Positions 27,207-35,530 of a stretch of 64,000 nt of DNA are shown in pieces. The notes under the pieces are model-generated. The model saw nothing but the letters and a program-made list of their open reading frames with translations. It was not told the origin of the DNA and ran no database searches. The DNA comes from an uncultured Alphaproteobacteria bacterium (lineage in GTDB: Bacteria > Pseudomonadota > Alphaproteobacteria > HIMB59), in contig CACCLU010000002.1 in assembly GCA_902546975.1 (NCBI GenBank), forward strand, positions 186,001 to 250,000, written 5' to 3'. Numbering within the stretch: the stretch's first letter is position 1; each line of letters opens with the position of its first letter. The translations under genes and the position numbers were made by a program.

Positions 27207-28211
27207 TTAATCAATATTCTCCATCCTCCCACTTTTGACAGATTTATAAGCAGTTTCGGCTAAGAGAAGAGCTCTTCTTCCGTCCTCAAAGCTAACAGAT
27301 ACAGGCTTTTTTTCCAAAATTGTTTCGACAAATGAGCTAATAGAATTCATATAAGACTCCTGGTATCTCTCAATAAAAAAATTTAAATAGGGTTCACTCT
27401 TGTCAACAAACTCTGAATTATATTTTTTCAATTCATGTGGCTTTCTATTTTCAGATATAACCATCCCTTTGCTACCAAACAACTCAACTCTTTGATCATA
27501 TCCATAAGTTGCTGATCTAGAGTTGTTTATATGACATTGTTTTCCCGAGGCTGTCTCCATTATAATCATCAAGGTGTCACTATCATTTAATTCAGATTTA
27601 ATTTTTGGCTCTATTAAAGCATTAGAAATTGCAAATACCTTAACTGGCTCTTCACCAAGCATAAAACGGGCTAAATCAAAATCATGAATTGTCATATCTC
27701 TAAATTGCCCACCAGACACTTTTAAATAATCCCAACTTGGCAGACCTGGATCTCTAGATGTAATCAGACATTGATGAAGCTCACCAATTTCACCATTAAT
27801 AAAAGATTTTTTTGCAGCCTGATGACCAGGATCAAATCTTCTATTAAAGCCTAATTGGATTGGAACTTTATTACCTTCAAGTCTTTTTGAAAACTCATCA
27901 ACTTTTTTTATATCGAGGTCGATAGGTTTCTCACACAAAACAGGTTTTTTTGATGCAACAGATCTCTCTATGAAATCAATATGTGTATTTGTAGGGGAAG
28001 ATATAAGAATAGCATCAATATCATTATTGTTAAAAATATCTTCAACATTTTCCACAGCAAGTACGTTTAAATCATTTGATACTTTTTTTGCAAATTCTTC
28101 ATTTGTGTCATAAATGCATACTAAATTTGTCTGTTCATGAAGTTGAATATTCTTAGCATGCATTTGGCCAATTCGCCCGCACCCAATAACTGCAATACTA
28201 ACTTTTTTCAT
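27207..28211 (-). CDS. iolG: Inositol 2-dehydrogenase-like oxidoreductase (Gfo/Idh/MocA)
   Basis: NAD-dependent dehydrogenase of 334 residues of the IolG kind, expected to oxidise myo-inositol to 2-keto-myo-inositol (inosose). The Rossmann start is VIGCGRIGQMHAKN (8-21). Catalytic residues fit Lys95 (CEKP), Asp172 and His176 (RDMTIHDFDLARF). GFNRRFDPGH is typical of IolG. It is divergent from iolE across a 116-bp region that contains a 17-bp palindrome, so both may share a regulator. Other inositol isomers are possible substrates. Confidence 0.87.
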   Translation of the reverse strand: MKKVSIAVIGCGRIGQMHAKNIQLHEQTNLVCIYDTNEEFAKKVSNDLNVLAVENVEDIFNNNDIDAILISSPTNTHIDFIERSVASKKPVLCEKPIDLDIKKVDEFSKRLEGNKVPIQLGFNRRFDPGHQAAKKSFINGEIGELHQCLITSRDPGLPSWDYLKVSGGQFRDMTIHDFDLARFMLGEEPVKVFAISNALIEPKIKSELNDSDTLMIIMETASGKQCHINNSRSATYGYDQRVELFGSKGMVISENRKPHELKKYNSEFVDKSEPYLNFFIERYQESYMNSISSFVETILEKKPVSVSFEDGRRALLLAETAYKSVKSGRMENID

Positions 28212-28224
28212 ATCACAGAATTAT

Positions 28225-28289
28225 AGTATTCTTTAAATTTTAGAAATAAAAAAAAATTCATTTTGAATAAAATTTAAGTATTCTTTAAA
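28225..28289. repeat. 13-bp direct repeats flanking the iolG/iolE operator
   Basis: AGTATTCTTTAAA occurs exactly at 28225-28237 and 28277-28289, 52 bp apart (about five helical turns). The 17-bp palindrome at 28254-28270 lies midway. The arrangement suggests a second factor or cooperative binding around the shared promoter of iolG and iolE. Confidence 0.5.
28254..28270. promoter_or_regulatory. Candidate operator, copy 1 (iolG/iolE promoter)
   Basis: AAATTCATTTTGAATAA matches the palindrome ATATTCATTTTGAATAT found at 36564-36580 in 15 of 17 positions, with the core TTCA-TTT-TGAA intact. It lies in the gap between divergent iolG-like and iolE genes, about 57 bp before the iolE ATG. Related sites precede two other units of the block. 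Confidence 0.55.
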
Positions 28290-28327
28290 AGGTTTATTTA
28301 TCTATAATCTTTTCATAGGAGGGGTTT

Positions 28328-29239
28328 ATGAAAGCAAAATTGGGAATAGCGCCTATAGCATGGTCCAATGATGATTTACCTGAACTTGGAGGAGAGACTT
28401 CTTTGGATACCTGCCTTAGTGAGTCAAAACTTGCTGGATTTACAGGTGTGGAAACAGGTGGAAAATTTCCAAAAACTCCTGAAAAACTAGGTCCAATTTT
28501 AAAAAATCACCAACTATACTTGGCATCAGGGTGGTATTCAGGAACTGTGCTAGATAATGACCTAGAAAATGAAAAAGATAAAGTCCTTCAACAACTCACT
28601 CTCTTCAGAGACCTAGGCGCAGCTGTTTTAGCATATGGAGAGACATCTGGAACTATCCAAAATATTAGACATGCTCCATTAAACACAAAAAGAAAAATAC
28701 ATAGTGAGGACTTTAAAGAGTATGGAAGAAAACTAACATTATTTGCAGAATTTTGTGCAGATTTTGGTGTGCCAATTTCATTTCATCATCACATGGGTAC
28801 AGCGATTGAGACTGAGGATGAGCTTGATAAATTGATAAACCACACAGGTGAGGCGGTAAAAATCTTATTTGATACAGGCCATATGACCTTTGCAGGAGGT
28901 AACTCTTTGAGAGTAATAAATAAGTATGCAAAAAGAATAAATCACTTTCATGCTAAAGACATTCGCTCAAAGGTTGTAAATGATTTAGATCGATCAAAAA
29001 AAAGTTTTTTAGATTTTGTATTAGAGGGAGCCTTCACAGTGCCCGGAGATGGAAATATTAACTTTAAGGAAGTAGTTGAGACATTATCAAATAATAATTA
29101 TGAAGGATGGTTTATTGTTGAGGCAGAGCAAGATCCTGCCAAAGCAAACCCATTTGAATATGCTAAAATTGGAAATAAAGAACTTGTAGAATGCTTAAGT
29201 ATGTATGGATATGAAATAGAGGATTATAGAGATGAATAG
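28328..29239 (+). CDS. iolE: Inosose dehydratase
   Basis: A 303-residue TIM-barrel enzyme matching IolE, which dehydrates 2-keto-myo-inositol to the trihydroxycyclohexane-1,2-dione intermediate. The N-terminus GIAPIAWSNDDLPELGGE is diagnostic. Further motifs are SFHHHMGTAIE, ILFDTGHMTFAGG and GDGNINFKEV, which supply the metal-binding Glu, Asp and His. A strong Shine-Dalgarno (AGGAGG) precedes the ATG. It overlaps the following SDR gene by 8 nt. This is the firmest evidence that the block handles inositols. Confidence 0.93.
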   Translation: MKAKLGIAPIAWSNDDLPELGGETSLDTCLSESKLAGFTGVETGGKFPKTPEKLGPILKNHQLYLASGWYSGTVLDNDLENEKDKVLQQLTLFRDLGAAVLAYGETSGTIQNIRHAPLNTKRKIHSEDFKEYGRKLTLFAEFCADFGVPISFHHHMGTAIETEDELDKLINHTGEAVKILFDTGHMTFAGGNSLRVINKYAKRINHFHAKDIRSKVVNDLDRSKKSFLDFVLEGAFTVPGDGNINFKEVVETLSNNNYEGWFIVEAEQDPAKANPFEYAKIGNKELVECLSMYGYEIEDYRDE

Positions 29240-30053
29240 TATTAAGGGAAAGTTTGCACTGGTGACTGGAGGAACACAAGGTTTAGGAGCAGCAATTGCA
29301 AAAAATTTTGCCGATAGCGGAGCTGAAGGTGTTGTCACAGTTGGTAGAAAAGAGGATAAAGGAAATGAGGTTGCAAAAAAAATTCAAGATGAAACTGGAT
29401 GTAAAGTAATTTTTGTAAAAACAGACCTTGGAGAGGTCCAAGAGTGTAGAAATGCAGTTTCAGTTGCCAAACAAGAATTTGGGAAATTGGATGTTCTCGT
29501 AAACGCTGCCGGTATTACTGATAGGGGAGATATTGTTAATACGAGCGAAGAACTGTTTGATAAAATGATTGGCACTAACTTAAAAGGCCCTTATTTTCTA
29601 ATACAAGATACAGTGAAAATTATGATTGAAAAAAAAATAGAGGGTTCAATTATTAATATTGGATCTGTTGCAGCTATGACTGGCCAACCATTCATATCAA
29701 CTTATTGTGTATCAAAAGGGGCACTTGCAACATTAACCAGGAATACAGCATTCGCTTTGTTAAAAAATAAAATTAGAGTTAATCAGTTAAATATTGGTTG
29801 GATGGCTTCAGATGGAGAACATGAGATACAAACAAAATATCATGGTGCCTCAGAAAATTGGTTAGAAGATGCTGGTAAAGCTCAACCATTTGGAAGGTTG
29901 CTTGATCCAAAAGAGGTAGCTAAAGCAGTTACATTTTTAGCATCTGATGATTCAGGTATGATGACAGGTTCCGTTGTAAACTTTGACCAGTCTGTGTGGG
30001 GAGGATATCCTTTTGCACCTCCTCAGCCTGCAGAAAAAATGGAAATAAAATAG
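29232..30053 (+). CDS. Short-chain dehydrogenase/reductase in inositol block
   Basis: Classical SDR of 273 residues: cofactor motif TGGTQGLG (12-19), NAAG (91-94) and catalytic Ser145, Tyr158 and Lys162 (YCVSKG). It is translationally coupled to iolE. The C-terminal tail after DQSVWGGYPFAPP is longer than usual. A role in interconverting inositols, inososes or another ring polyol is likely from context. No specific orthologue is recognised. It ends 1 nt before the convergent regulator gene. Confidence 0.87.
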   Translation: MNSIKGKFALVTGGTQGLGAAIAKNFADSGAEGVVTVGRKEDKGNEVAKKIQDETGCKVIFVKTDLGEVQECRNAVSVAKQEFGKLDVLVNAAGITDRGDIVNTSEELFDKMIGTNLKGPYFLIQDTVKIMIEKKIEGSIINIGSVAAMTGQPFISTYCVSKGALATLTRNTAFALLKNKIRVNQLNIGWMASDGEHEIQTKYHGASENWLEDAGKAQPFGRLLDPKEVAKAVTFLASDDSGMMTGSVVNFDQSVWGGYPFAPPQPAEKMEIK

Positions 30054-30054
30054 T

Positions 30055-31740
30055 TTAGCTTAAATACTTTTGGGCACTTTGTTGACAACTCTTTAGTGTA
30101 GTTTCCAAATCTTTATTCAAAAAAATATACTCATAAATTTTATGACCAACATCTTCAATAATATTTGAATAGGTTGGCAAAGGATATCTTGCCCATTCTA
30201 TAATTTTTTCCTCCTTTTCCATTTTATCAATTTCATTAAATATTGGACTTAAAGCTCTCACTTCAGGATCATTAACGACACTAAAAACCGGAGAGGATAA
30301 ACTACCATGCTCAATATAATATTTTATAAATTCTGGAGAGACAAAATTTCGAATATTTTTCATAACAAAAGGTATTTTTTCAGGAGAGATATTTGAGGGT
30401 ATACCTAATGAAAACCCACCTATTGGAGATACTTGAAAAGAGGAATTTCCAGCAGGTCTTGGTAAATAACCAGTTTTTTTATATGCAGGTGAAGCTTCAT
30501 TTAGTTCAAACAAATGGGCTCTACTACTCCAATTCATTGCCATAGCTGATTTACCCTGACTATAATATTCAACACATTCATCATTGGAATGAGCAGATAA
30601 TTCATTTGGCGAGTATAAAGTCAATTTTTTCAACATTTTAGCCGCTTCAAAAGATGCATCAGATAAAAAATTTGCCTTTAAGAGTATTTTTTCCACATCT
30701 AAATCATAAATATTTTTCCCAATGTACCTAAGGTTTACATATGGTTTCCCATAATTTGCCATCGCTAAAATAAAACTGGTAGCAAGTGGTTGTCCTTTTT
30801 TAGCTGGCCAAGAAATAGGACTTTCTATCTGTTTGTCACCTTTTAACACCTCACAGGCATGGAGTAAATCATGAAATGTTTTTGGTGGGCTCAAAGCATA
30901 TTTTTGAAAAATATCTGTTCTATAAAATAATAGATCAGGAATTGCTTCGATCGGTATCCCATAAAGTTTTTTATTAAAAGAACTTGATCTTACTCCTGAA
31001 TAGTGAAAGTCATTCAAATTTATACCAACATCTTTAACAAAACTATTCAAAGGAAGAAGGCAACTTAATTTAGTTAACTGTCCAATCCATGGAATATTAA
31101 AAGCAACTATATCAAATTTAGACTTTTTATTTGATGAGGAATTTTTAATTATTACATTAAGTAGTTTTTTTAAATCACCTTCAATAATTAGTTCAATTTC
31201 ACAGTCAAGTATATATTCAAAAAAATCAATATTCTTATTTATCACTTTAAATGTCGGATTATCATTGGCAAGAAAGTTAATTTTTTTGTATTTTTTATTC
31301 TGATTTATTATAACATTTGGTGCAGGTATTATATTTCCCGCAGACAGAGAAGTTCCAAAAAAATAATTATTATTAAAATCACTGTAACCCAAGTTCAAGG
31401 CCACCTCTTTTTTGATTGAAAGTAAATAATCCGTGAACTCTTTAATGAGATTATTACTTGGATGTATAGAAAATGATTTACCTGATTTTGTTTTTGATCT
31501 TTGTATTAATTTTTTTTCTTGAATAAGTTTTTTTACTCTTCTCAAACCAGTTGCAAATGGCAAACCTGATGCCTGGATGATACTCGTAGTAGTGGTAATT
31601 TTATTGTCTAGATGGTTGATAATAACATAAGAAAAAATATTCCAATCAGCGTCAATTGTTTTAATTGAAATAGATCTGTTAAATAAAAGTCTTGTTTTAT
31701 CAACAAATTTTAAAAGAGTGGTAATCTCGTTTCTATTCAT
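30055..31740 (-). CDS. Winged-helix regulator fused to a solute-binding domain
   Basis: A 561-residue protein with no signal peptide and two parts. Residues about 33-100 look like a winged-helix DNA-binding domain (TTTTSIIQASGLPFATGLRR, then KKLIQEKKLIQRS). Residues about 150-561 resemble a type-1 extracellular solute-binding protein: FDIVAFNIPWIG, LYGIPIEAIPDLLFYRTD, PPKTFHDLLHA and AMAMNWSSRA. So a binding-protein fold seems to have become a cytoplasmic ligand sensor. The gene is divergent from the third CUT2 importer, and palindromic sites lie in that promoter and two others nearby. I infer it controls the inositol-type regulon; whether it represses or activates is unknown. Confidence 0.75.
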   Translation of the reverse strand: MNRNEITTLLKFVDKTRLLFNRSISIKTIDADWNIFSYVIINHLDNKITTTTSIIQASGLPFATGLRRVKKLIQEKKLIQRSKTKSGKSFSIHPSNNLIKEFTDYLLSIKKEVALNLGYSDFNNNYFFGTSLSAGNIIPAPNVIINQNKKYKKINFLANDNPTFKVINKNIDFFEYILDCEIELIIEGDLKKLLNVIIKNSSSNKKSKFDIVAFNIPWIGQLTKLSCLLPLNSFVKDVGINLNDFHYSGVRSSSFNKKLYGIPIEAIPDLLFYRTDIFQKYALSPPKTFHDLLHACEVLKGDKQIESPISWPAKKGQPLATSFILAMANYGKPYVNLRYIGKNIYDLDVEKILLKANFLSDASFEAAKMLKKLTLYSPNELSAHSNDECVEYYSQGKSAMAMNWSSRAHLFELNEASPAYKKTGYLPRPAGNSSFQVSPIGGFSLGIPSNISPEKIPFVMKNIRNFVSPEFIKYYIEHGSLSSPVFSVVNDPEVRALSPIFNEIDKMEKEEKIIEWARYPLPTYSNIIEDVGHKIYEYIFLNKDLETTLKSCQQSAQKYLS

Positions 31741-31770
31741 TTGAAGGTATTATATTATAAATTCATTAAA

Positions 31771-31787
31771 ATATTCAATTTGAATAT
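31771..31787. promoter_or_regulatory. Candidate operator, copy 2 (regulator/importer promoter)
   Basis: ATATTCAATTTGAATAT is an inverted repeat (ATATTCAA/TTGAATAT around a central T) in the 111-bp gap between the fused regulator and the divergent binding-protein gene. It differs by one base from the site at 36564-36580. Position fits autoregulation and control of the importer. Confidence 0.65.
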
Positions 31788-31791
31788 ATTA

Positions 31792-31804
31792 GAGATTAAA
31801 TCTC
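31792..31804. promoter_or_regulatory. Second inverted repeat in the regulator/importer promoter
   Basis: GAGATT-A-AATCTC is a perfect 6-bp inverted repeat with a single central base, 4 bp beyond the 17-bp palindrome. It may be part of a composite operator or a transcript leader hairpin. The sequence is short and AT-rich, so chance is possible. Confidence 0.35.
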
Positions 31805-31851
31805 CTAATAAATCGTAGATAATTTCTTGAAAGGATATTAGGAGGATCAAT

Positions 31852-32895
31852 ATGAACAAACTAATAAAAGTATTAGCTGTTCTAATGTGCTTTTCTTTCG
31901 GTTCAGCTAAAGCAGTTGAAATCGTGTCTTTTAATGCTGCGTCATCCGAGGCTTATGTTGGTGCGTTCGTTAAAGGTATTAAAGCTACAGCAGAGCAATA
32001 CGGCTATGATATTACTGTCTTTGAAAACAACTATAACCAAGCAGAGCAAAACCAACAAGTAGAACAATACTTGTCAAGTGGTGCGCTACCTGATGTATTT
32101 ATTTGGTGGCCACCTGATGCTGTTGCAGGTTTAGGTTCGTTAAGAAAGCTTGCTAAAACTGGAGTACCAGTTTTAAAAATCAATCAGTTACCTAATGAGC
32201 AAGATAAAGCATTCATCTTTGGATATGCCGGACCAGATGATAGCCTTCGCGCTTATAACGCAGGTGAGATGATGGTTAAAGCTATGAAGATGAAACAAGC
32301 TGCTGGTGGAGATGGATATAATGTAATTGCATTATCATATCCTCACTCCTACGGTGGATATGGCTTATCAATAAATGCTTTCAAACAAGCTATCGCTGGA
32401 ACTGACTTAAATCTTATCGGTGACATCGGTGAGGGATTTGGACAGGCTAACGGTTATAAAGGAGCAGCTAAGCTAATAGCTAAAGTTAAAGATCAGGGGA
32501 TTCATTTTGTATATGGTATGGACGATGCGATCTTAACTGGTGGTATTAAGGCTTTAGAAGAAGCTGGTTATAATGTTGACTGGTATGCAGGTACTGGCAA
32601 AAGTGGCAGTGTAGATAGTGATGCTGTCATTACAGTTGGTACTGTGTGTAACGGTGATAAGCAGATGATTACTGATGGAAAGCAATTTGGTACTACTCTA
32701 CAGTCACCTCTTCATGAAGGTCAATTAGCTATAGCTCTTGTTAAAGAGTATATGGAGAACGGTAAGCTAGCAAACTACATTAACTTTACACCTAACCCTT
32801 CAGTGACTGGTGCCACTATGGACTTCACAGCACTTAGAGGTTTTGATGGTAAGTTGTACGGCATCAACGAGCTTTGCTCAGGTGCTTGGGACTAA
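31852..32895 (+). CDS. Periplasmic binding protein of the inositol-block ABC transporter
   Basis: Secreted type-I periplasmic binding protein of 347 residues with signal peptide ending near SAKA-VEIV and a strong Shine-Dalgarno (AGGAGG). The body has VEQYLSSGALPDVFIWWPPDAVAG, an unusual tryptophan-rich stretch in the ligand cleft, and GMDDAILTGGIKALEEAG. Less A+T-rich codon use suggests high expression. A hairpin follows, then a double-domain ATPase and two permeases. Inositol or a derivative is the likely ligand because iolE and iolCBJ surround the operon, but the sequence is not a clear IbpA match. Confidence 0.85.
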   Translation: MNKLIKVLAVLMCFSFGSAKAVEIVSFNAASSEAYVGAFVKGIKATAEQYGYDITVFENNYNQAEQNQQVEQYLSSGALPDVFIWWPPDAVAGLGSLRKLAKTGVPVLKINQLPNEQDKAFIFGYAGPDDSLRAYNAGEMMVKAMKMKQAAGGDGYNVIALSYPHSYGGYGLSINAFKQAIAGTDLNLIGDIGEGFGQANGYKGAAKLIAKVKDQGIHFVYGMDDAILTGGIKALEEAGYNVDWYAGTGKSGSVDSDAVITVGTVCNGDKQMITDGKQFGTTLQSPLHEGQLAIALVKEYMENGKLANYINFTPNPSVTGATMDFTALRGFDGKLYGINELCSGAWD

Positions 32896-32921
32896 GCTTT
32901 AGTCTCTTCATAAAAATTTTT

Positions 32922-32947
32922 ACACACAGGGAACTATCCCTGTGTGT
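32922..32947 (+). terminator. Intercistronic hairpin after binding-protein gene
   Basis: ACACACAGGGA (32922-32932) pairs perfectly with TCCCTGTGTGT (32937-32947) around a 4-nt loop and is followed by T residues. It sits between the binding protein and the ATPase genes, in the same place and with the same 11-bp/4-nt geometry as the hairpins at 17357 and 23865. Confidence 0.85.
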
Positions 32948-32984
32948 TTTTAATAAATAAAAAAGGTGTACAATCTCTTTTAAT

Positions 32985-34493
32985 ATGTCCACAAATCCTA
33001 TTCTCAAAATTTCAAAAGTTTCTAGGACTTTTGGTGCAATACAGGCTCTGAAAGAGGCAAATTTCGAGATAAATGAAGGTGAGATTATGGGACTAGTTGG
33101 AGAAAATGGAGCTGGAAAATCAACGCTTGTAAAAATTATAAGTGGATTTGACCCAGGTTTTAAAGGCAGCTATCAAATCAATGGTAAAGAAGTAAAATTT
33201 GAAACGCCTTCACAAGCAGAGGAGTCTGGCATTGCTATTGCTCAACAAGAATTAAGCTTGATTCCTAATATGTCAGTTGCAGAAAATATTTTTCTTACTG
33301 GAGCTAAAGTAAAAAAATTTGCCACTCTTAATACATTGGCAAAGATGGCACGCCCATATCTTGATGAAGTTGGATTAACTGAAGTAGACCCGACTACTAG
33401 AATAAATTTATTATCTGTTGGTGAACAACATTTGGTAGAAGTAGCTAGATTAATTTCGAGAGAAGCAAAGATTTTAATTTTAGATGAGCCTACAGCTGCG
33501 TTGGGTGAAGCAGAGAGTCGAAGAATTTTAGAAATGGTTGAGCGTCTTGCAGCAAATGGTAAATCAATTATATATGTAAGTCATAGACTGGACGAAATTT
33601 TTAAGATTACAAAAAGAATAACAATATTAAGAGATGGAGTAAGTCAAGGTATTCAAGAAACTAAAGATATTGATGTAAATAAACTAGTTGAAATTATGCT
33701 TGGAAGAGAATTAGCAAATATGTTCCCATCAAAAGCTGACCATATAAGTGATGATCCAAAATTAGAAGTCAAAGAACTTTGGCCCGACGGCGTTTTAGAG
33801 CCGGTTAGTTTTTCAGCCTACAAGGGAGAGATACTTGGACTATCTGGGCAACTTGGTAGTGGAGCAGGTGAAGTGTTAGCCTCTATAGCAGGTGCACTTC
33901 AATCTAGATCAGGTTCGCTCACTTTGAATGGTGAAACCTTTTTACCTAAATCACCAAGTCATGCTATAAAGAAAAAAATTGCATATTGCTCCTCCGATAG
34001 AAAAAAAGATGGTCTTTTTCTTGGACGTCCAATATTTGAGAATTTAACCTCCCCAGCACTTGGTGCTATATCAAAATATGGTTTTAACTTTGGCAGTTCT
34101 GAGGATAATTATTCCAGAAATTTAGCAAAAGAGTTCTTAATTGATGTCAAAAGAATGCACGATGAGTCAGGTCTTTTAAGTGGTGGAAATCAACAAAAAG
34201 TAGCATTAGGAAAATGGCTTTCAATTAAGCCCGATGTATTGCTTGTGAATGAGCCGACAAGAGGTGTTGATGTTGGTGCTAAATCAGAGATATATCAAAG
34301 AATGAGAGAATTAGCAGCAAGAGGAATTACAATTATTTTTGCCTCTACTGATATCCAAGAAATCACGTATCTTCCTGACAGGGTGATTACATTTTATAGG
34401 GGAATGATGATTGATGAACACCGATTAGAAAAAATTAAAACACCTCTTATTCTTAAAGAGATTACTGACCCATTTAATGAGACAAACTTATGA
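32985..34493 (+). CDS. Sugar ABC transporter ATP-binding protein, double domain (RbsA/MglA type)
   Basis: A 502-residue ATPase with two ABC domains. Domain 1 has Walker A GENGAGKST (39-47) and Walker B ILILDEPTAALG but a degenerate signature (LLSVGEQ). Domain 2 has a degenerate Walker A (GLSGQLGSGAGE) and an intact signature LSGGNQQK, the normal asymmetry of RbsA/MglA proteins, giving one competent ATP site. It follows the binding protein after a hairpin and overlaps the first permease by 4 nt. Confidence 0.93.
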   Translation: MSTNPILKISKVSRTFGAIQALKEANFEINEGEIMGLVGENGAGKSTLVKIISGFDPGFKGSYQINGKEVKFETPSQAEESGIAIAQQELSLIPNMSVAENIFLTGAKVKKFATLNTLAKMARPYLDEVGLTEVDPTTRINLLSVGEQHLVEVARLISREAKILILDEPTAALGEAESRRILEMVERLAANGKSIIYVSHRLDEIFKITKRITILRDGVSQGIQETKDIDVNKLVEIMLGRELANMFPSKADHISDDPKLEVKELWPDGVLEPVSFSAYKGEILGLSGQLGSGAGEVLASIAGALQSRSGSLTLNGETFLPKSPSHAIKKKIAYCSSDRKKDGLFLGRPIFENLTSPALGAISKYGFNFGSSEDNYSRNLAKEFLIDVKRMHDESGLLSGGNQQKVALGKWLSIKPDVLLVNEPTRGVDVGAKSEIYQRMRELAARGITIIFASTDIQEITYLPDRVITFYRGMMIDEHRLEKIKTPLILKEITDPFNETNL

Positions 34494-35530
34494 GTGCTAT
34501 CATCGAAAATAATCAATTACCTTTTTCGGCAAAATTTTTACAATTCTATAAAGATCGCACACTTCTTGCTATTTTGTTGTCACTTTTTGCTGTGATGTTT
34601 ATATATGGAATTTTTTTTACAGAAAATTATTTAACAATAACCAATTTTAAAGCAATTATCAGAGATGCAGCACTATATGGCATTATGGCTATAGGACTTA
34701 CATTTGTAACTTTATCAGGAAATTTTTTTTTATTGTCATTAAAAGAAACAGCATCAATTTGTGGTGTTACGTTTGCTATGGGCATGGCTACTGGTTTTGG
34801 ATCACCGGATCTTGCAGGAAACTTTTTAGTTTCACTATTAGCTGCTTTAGCAGTAGGTGTCGTAAGTGGAGTAATACAAGGATATTTTGTTGGAATGGGA
34901 GGCAACCCAATTGTAGTAACATTAGGTGGAGCAGGCATCCTATATGGTATTGGTGCATGGTGGAGTGATAACCTTGTAATAAACTTTACTAGACCTCATG
35001 ATGCAGAATGGTTAGGGACTGGTTCTTTTTTAGGTCTTCCTAGTATTACATGGTCATTTATTCTAATAGCCATTGCTGCTGAAATAGTTTTAAGACATAC
35101 AAATTTTGGAAGGAAAGTTTATTTAGTCGGAGCAAACAAAGCTGCTGGAAAAGCCACTGGTCATGAAAATTTTTCCATGGCAATAATTGTTTTTACAATT
35201 TGTTCTGTTTGTTGTGCTTTTGTTGCAGTGGCTTTTGTTGCTCAAATGGATAGTGCTCAATCTAATTATTTTTCTGCAGAATTTGGATCTTCAGGTGACA
35301 TGACAATACTAGTTATAGCAACTGTCATGGTTGGTGGAAATTCAATAATGGGCGGTTATGGATCTACTTTAAGAACTAGTTTGGGAGCAATTTTTATTGC
35401 TATGGTTGATAATATGATGGTTTTACAAGGATTTAATAGTGGACCTAGAATAGTTGGTGTGGGCTTAATGATCGTGTTTAGCATCATAGTTTTTGGTTTA
35501 TTTGCTAAAGGAAGTAGGGCTCAGGAATAA
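34490..35530 (+). CDS. Sugar ABC transporter permease 1
   Basis: RbsC-family permease of 346 residues with about ten membrane segments and the motifs GLTFVTLSGNFFLLSL, GGNPIVVTLGGAG and VIATVMVGGNSIMGG. In the first of these the usual acidic GEIDLS is replaced by GNFFLLS, so this subunit has lost the common Asp. It overlaps the ATPase stop by 4 nt and shares one base with permease 2. Two different permeases imply a heterodimeric channel. Confidence 0.9.
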   Translation: MSAIIENNQLPFSAKFLQFYKDRTLLAILLSLFAVMFIYGIFFTENYLTITNFKAIIRDAALYGIMAIGLTFVTLSGNFFLLSLKETASICGVTFAMGMATGFGSPDLAGNFLVSLLAALAVGVVSGVIQGYFVGMGGNPIVVTLGGAGILYGIGAWWSDNLVINFTRPHDAEWLGTGSFLGLPSITWSFILIAIAAEIVLRHTNFGRKVYLVGANKAAGKATGHENFSMAIIVFTICSVCCAFVAVAFVAQMDSAQSNYFSAEFGSSGDMTILVIATVMVGGNSIMGGYGSTLRTSLGAIFIAMVDNMMVLQGFNSGPRIVGVGLMIVFSIIVFGLFAKGSRAQE

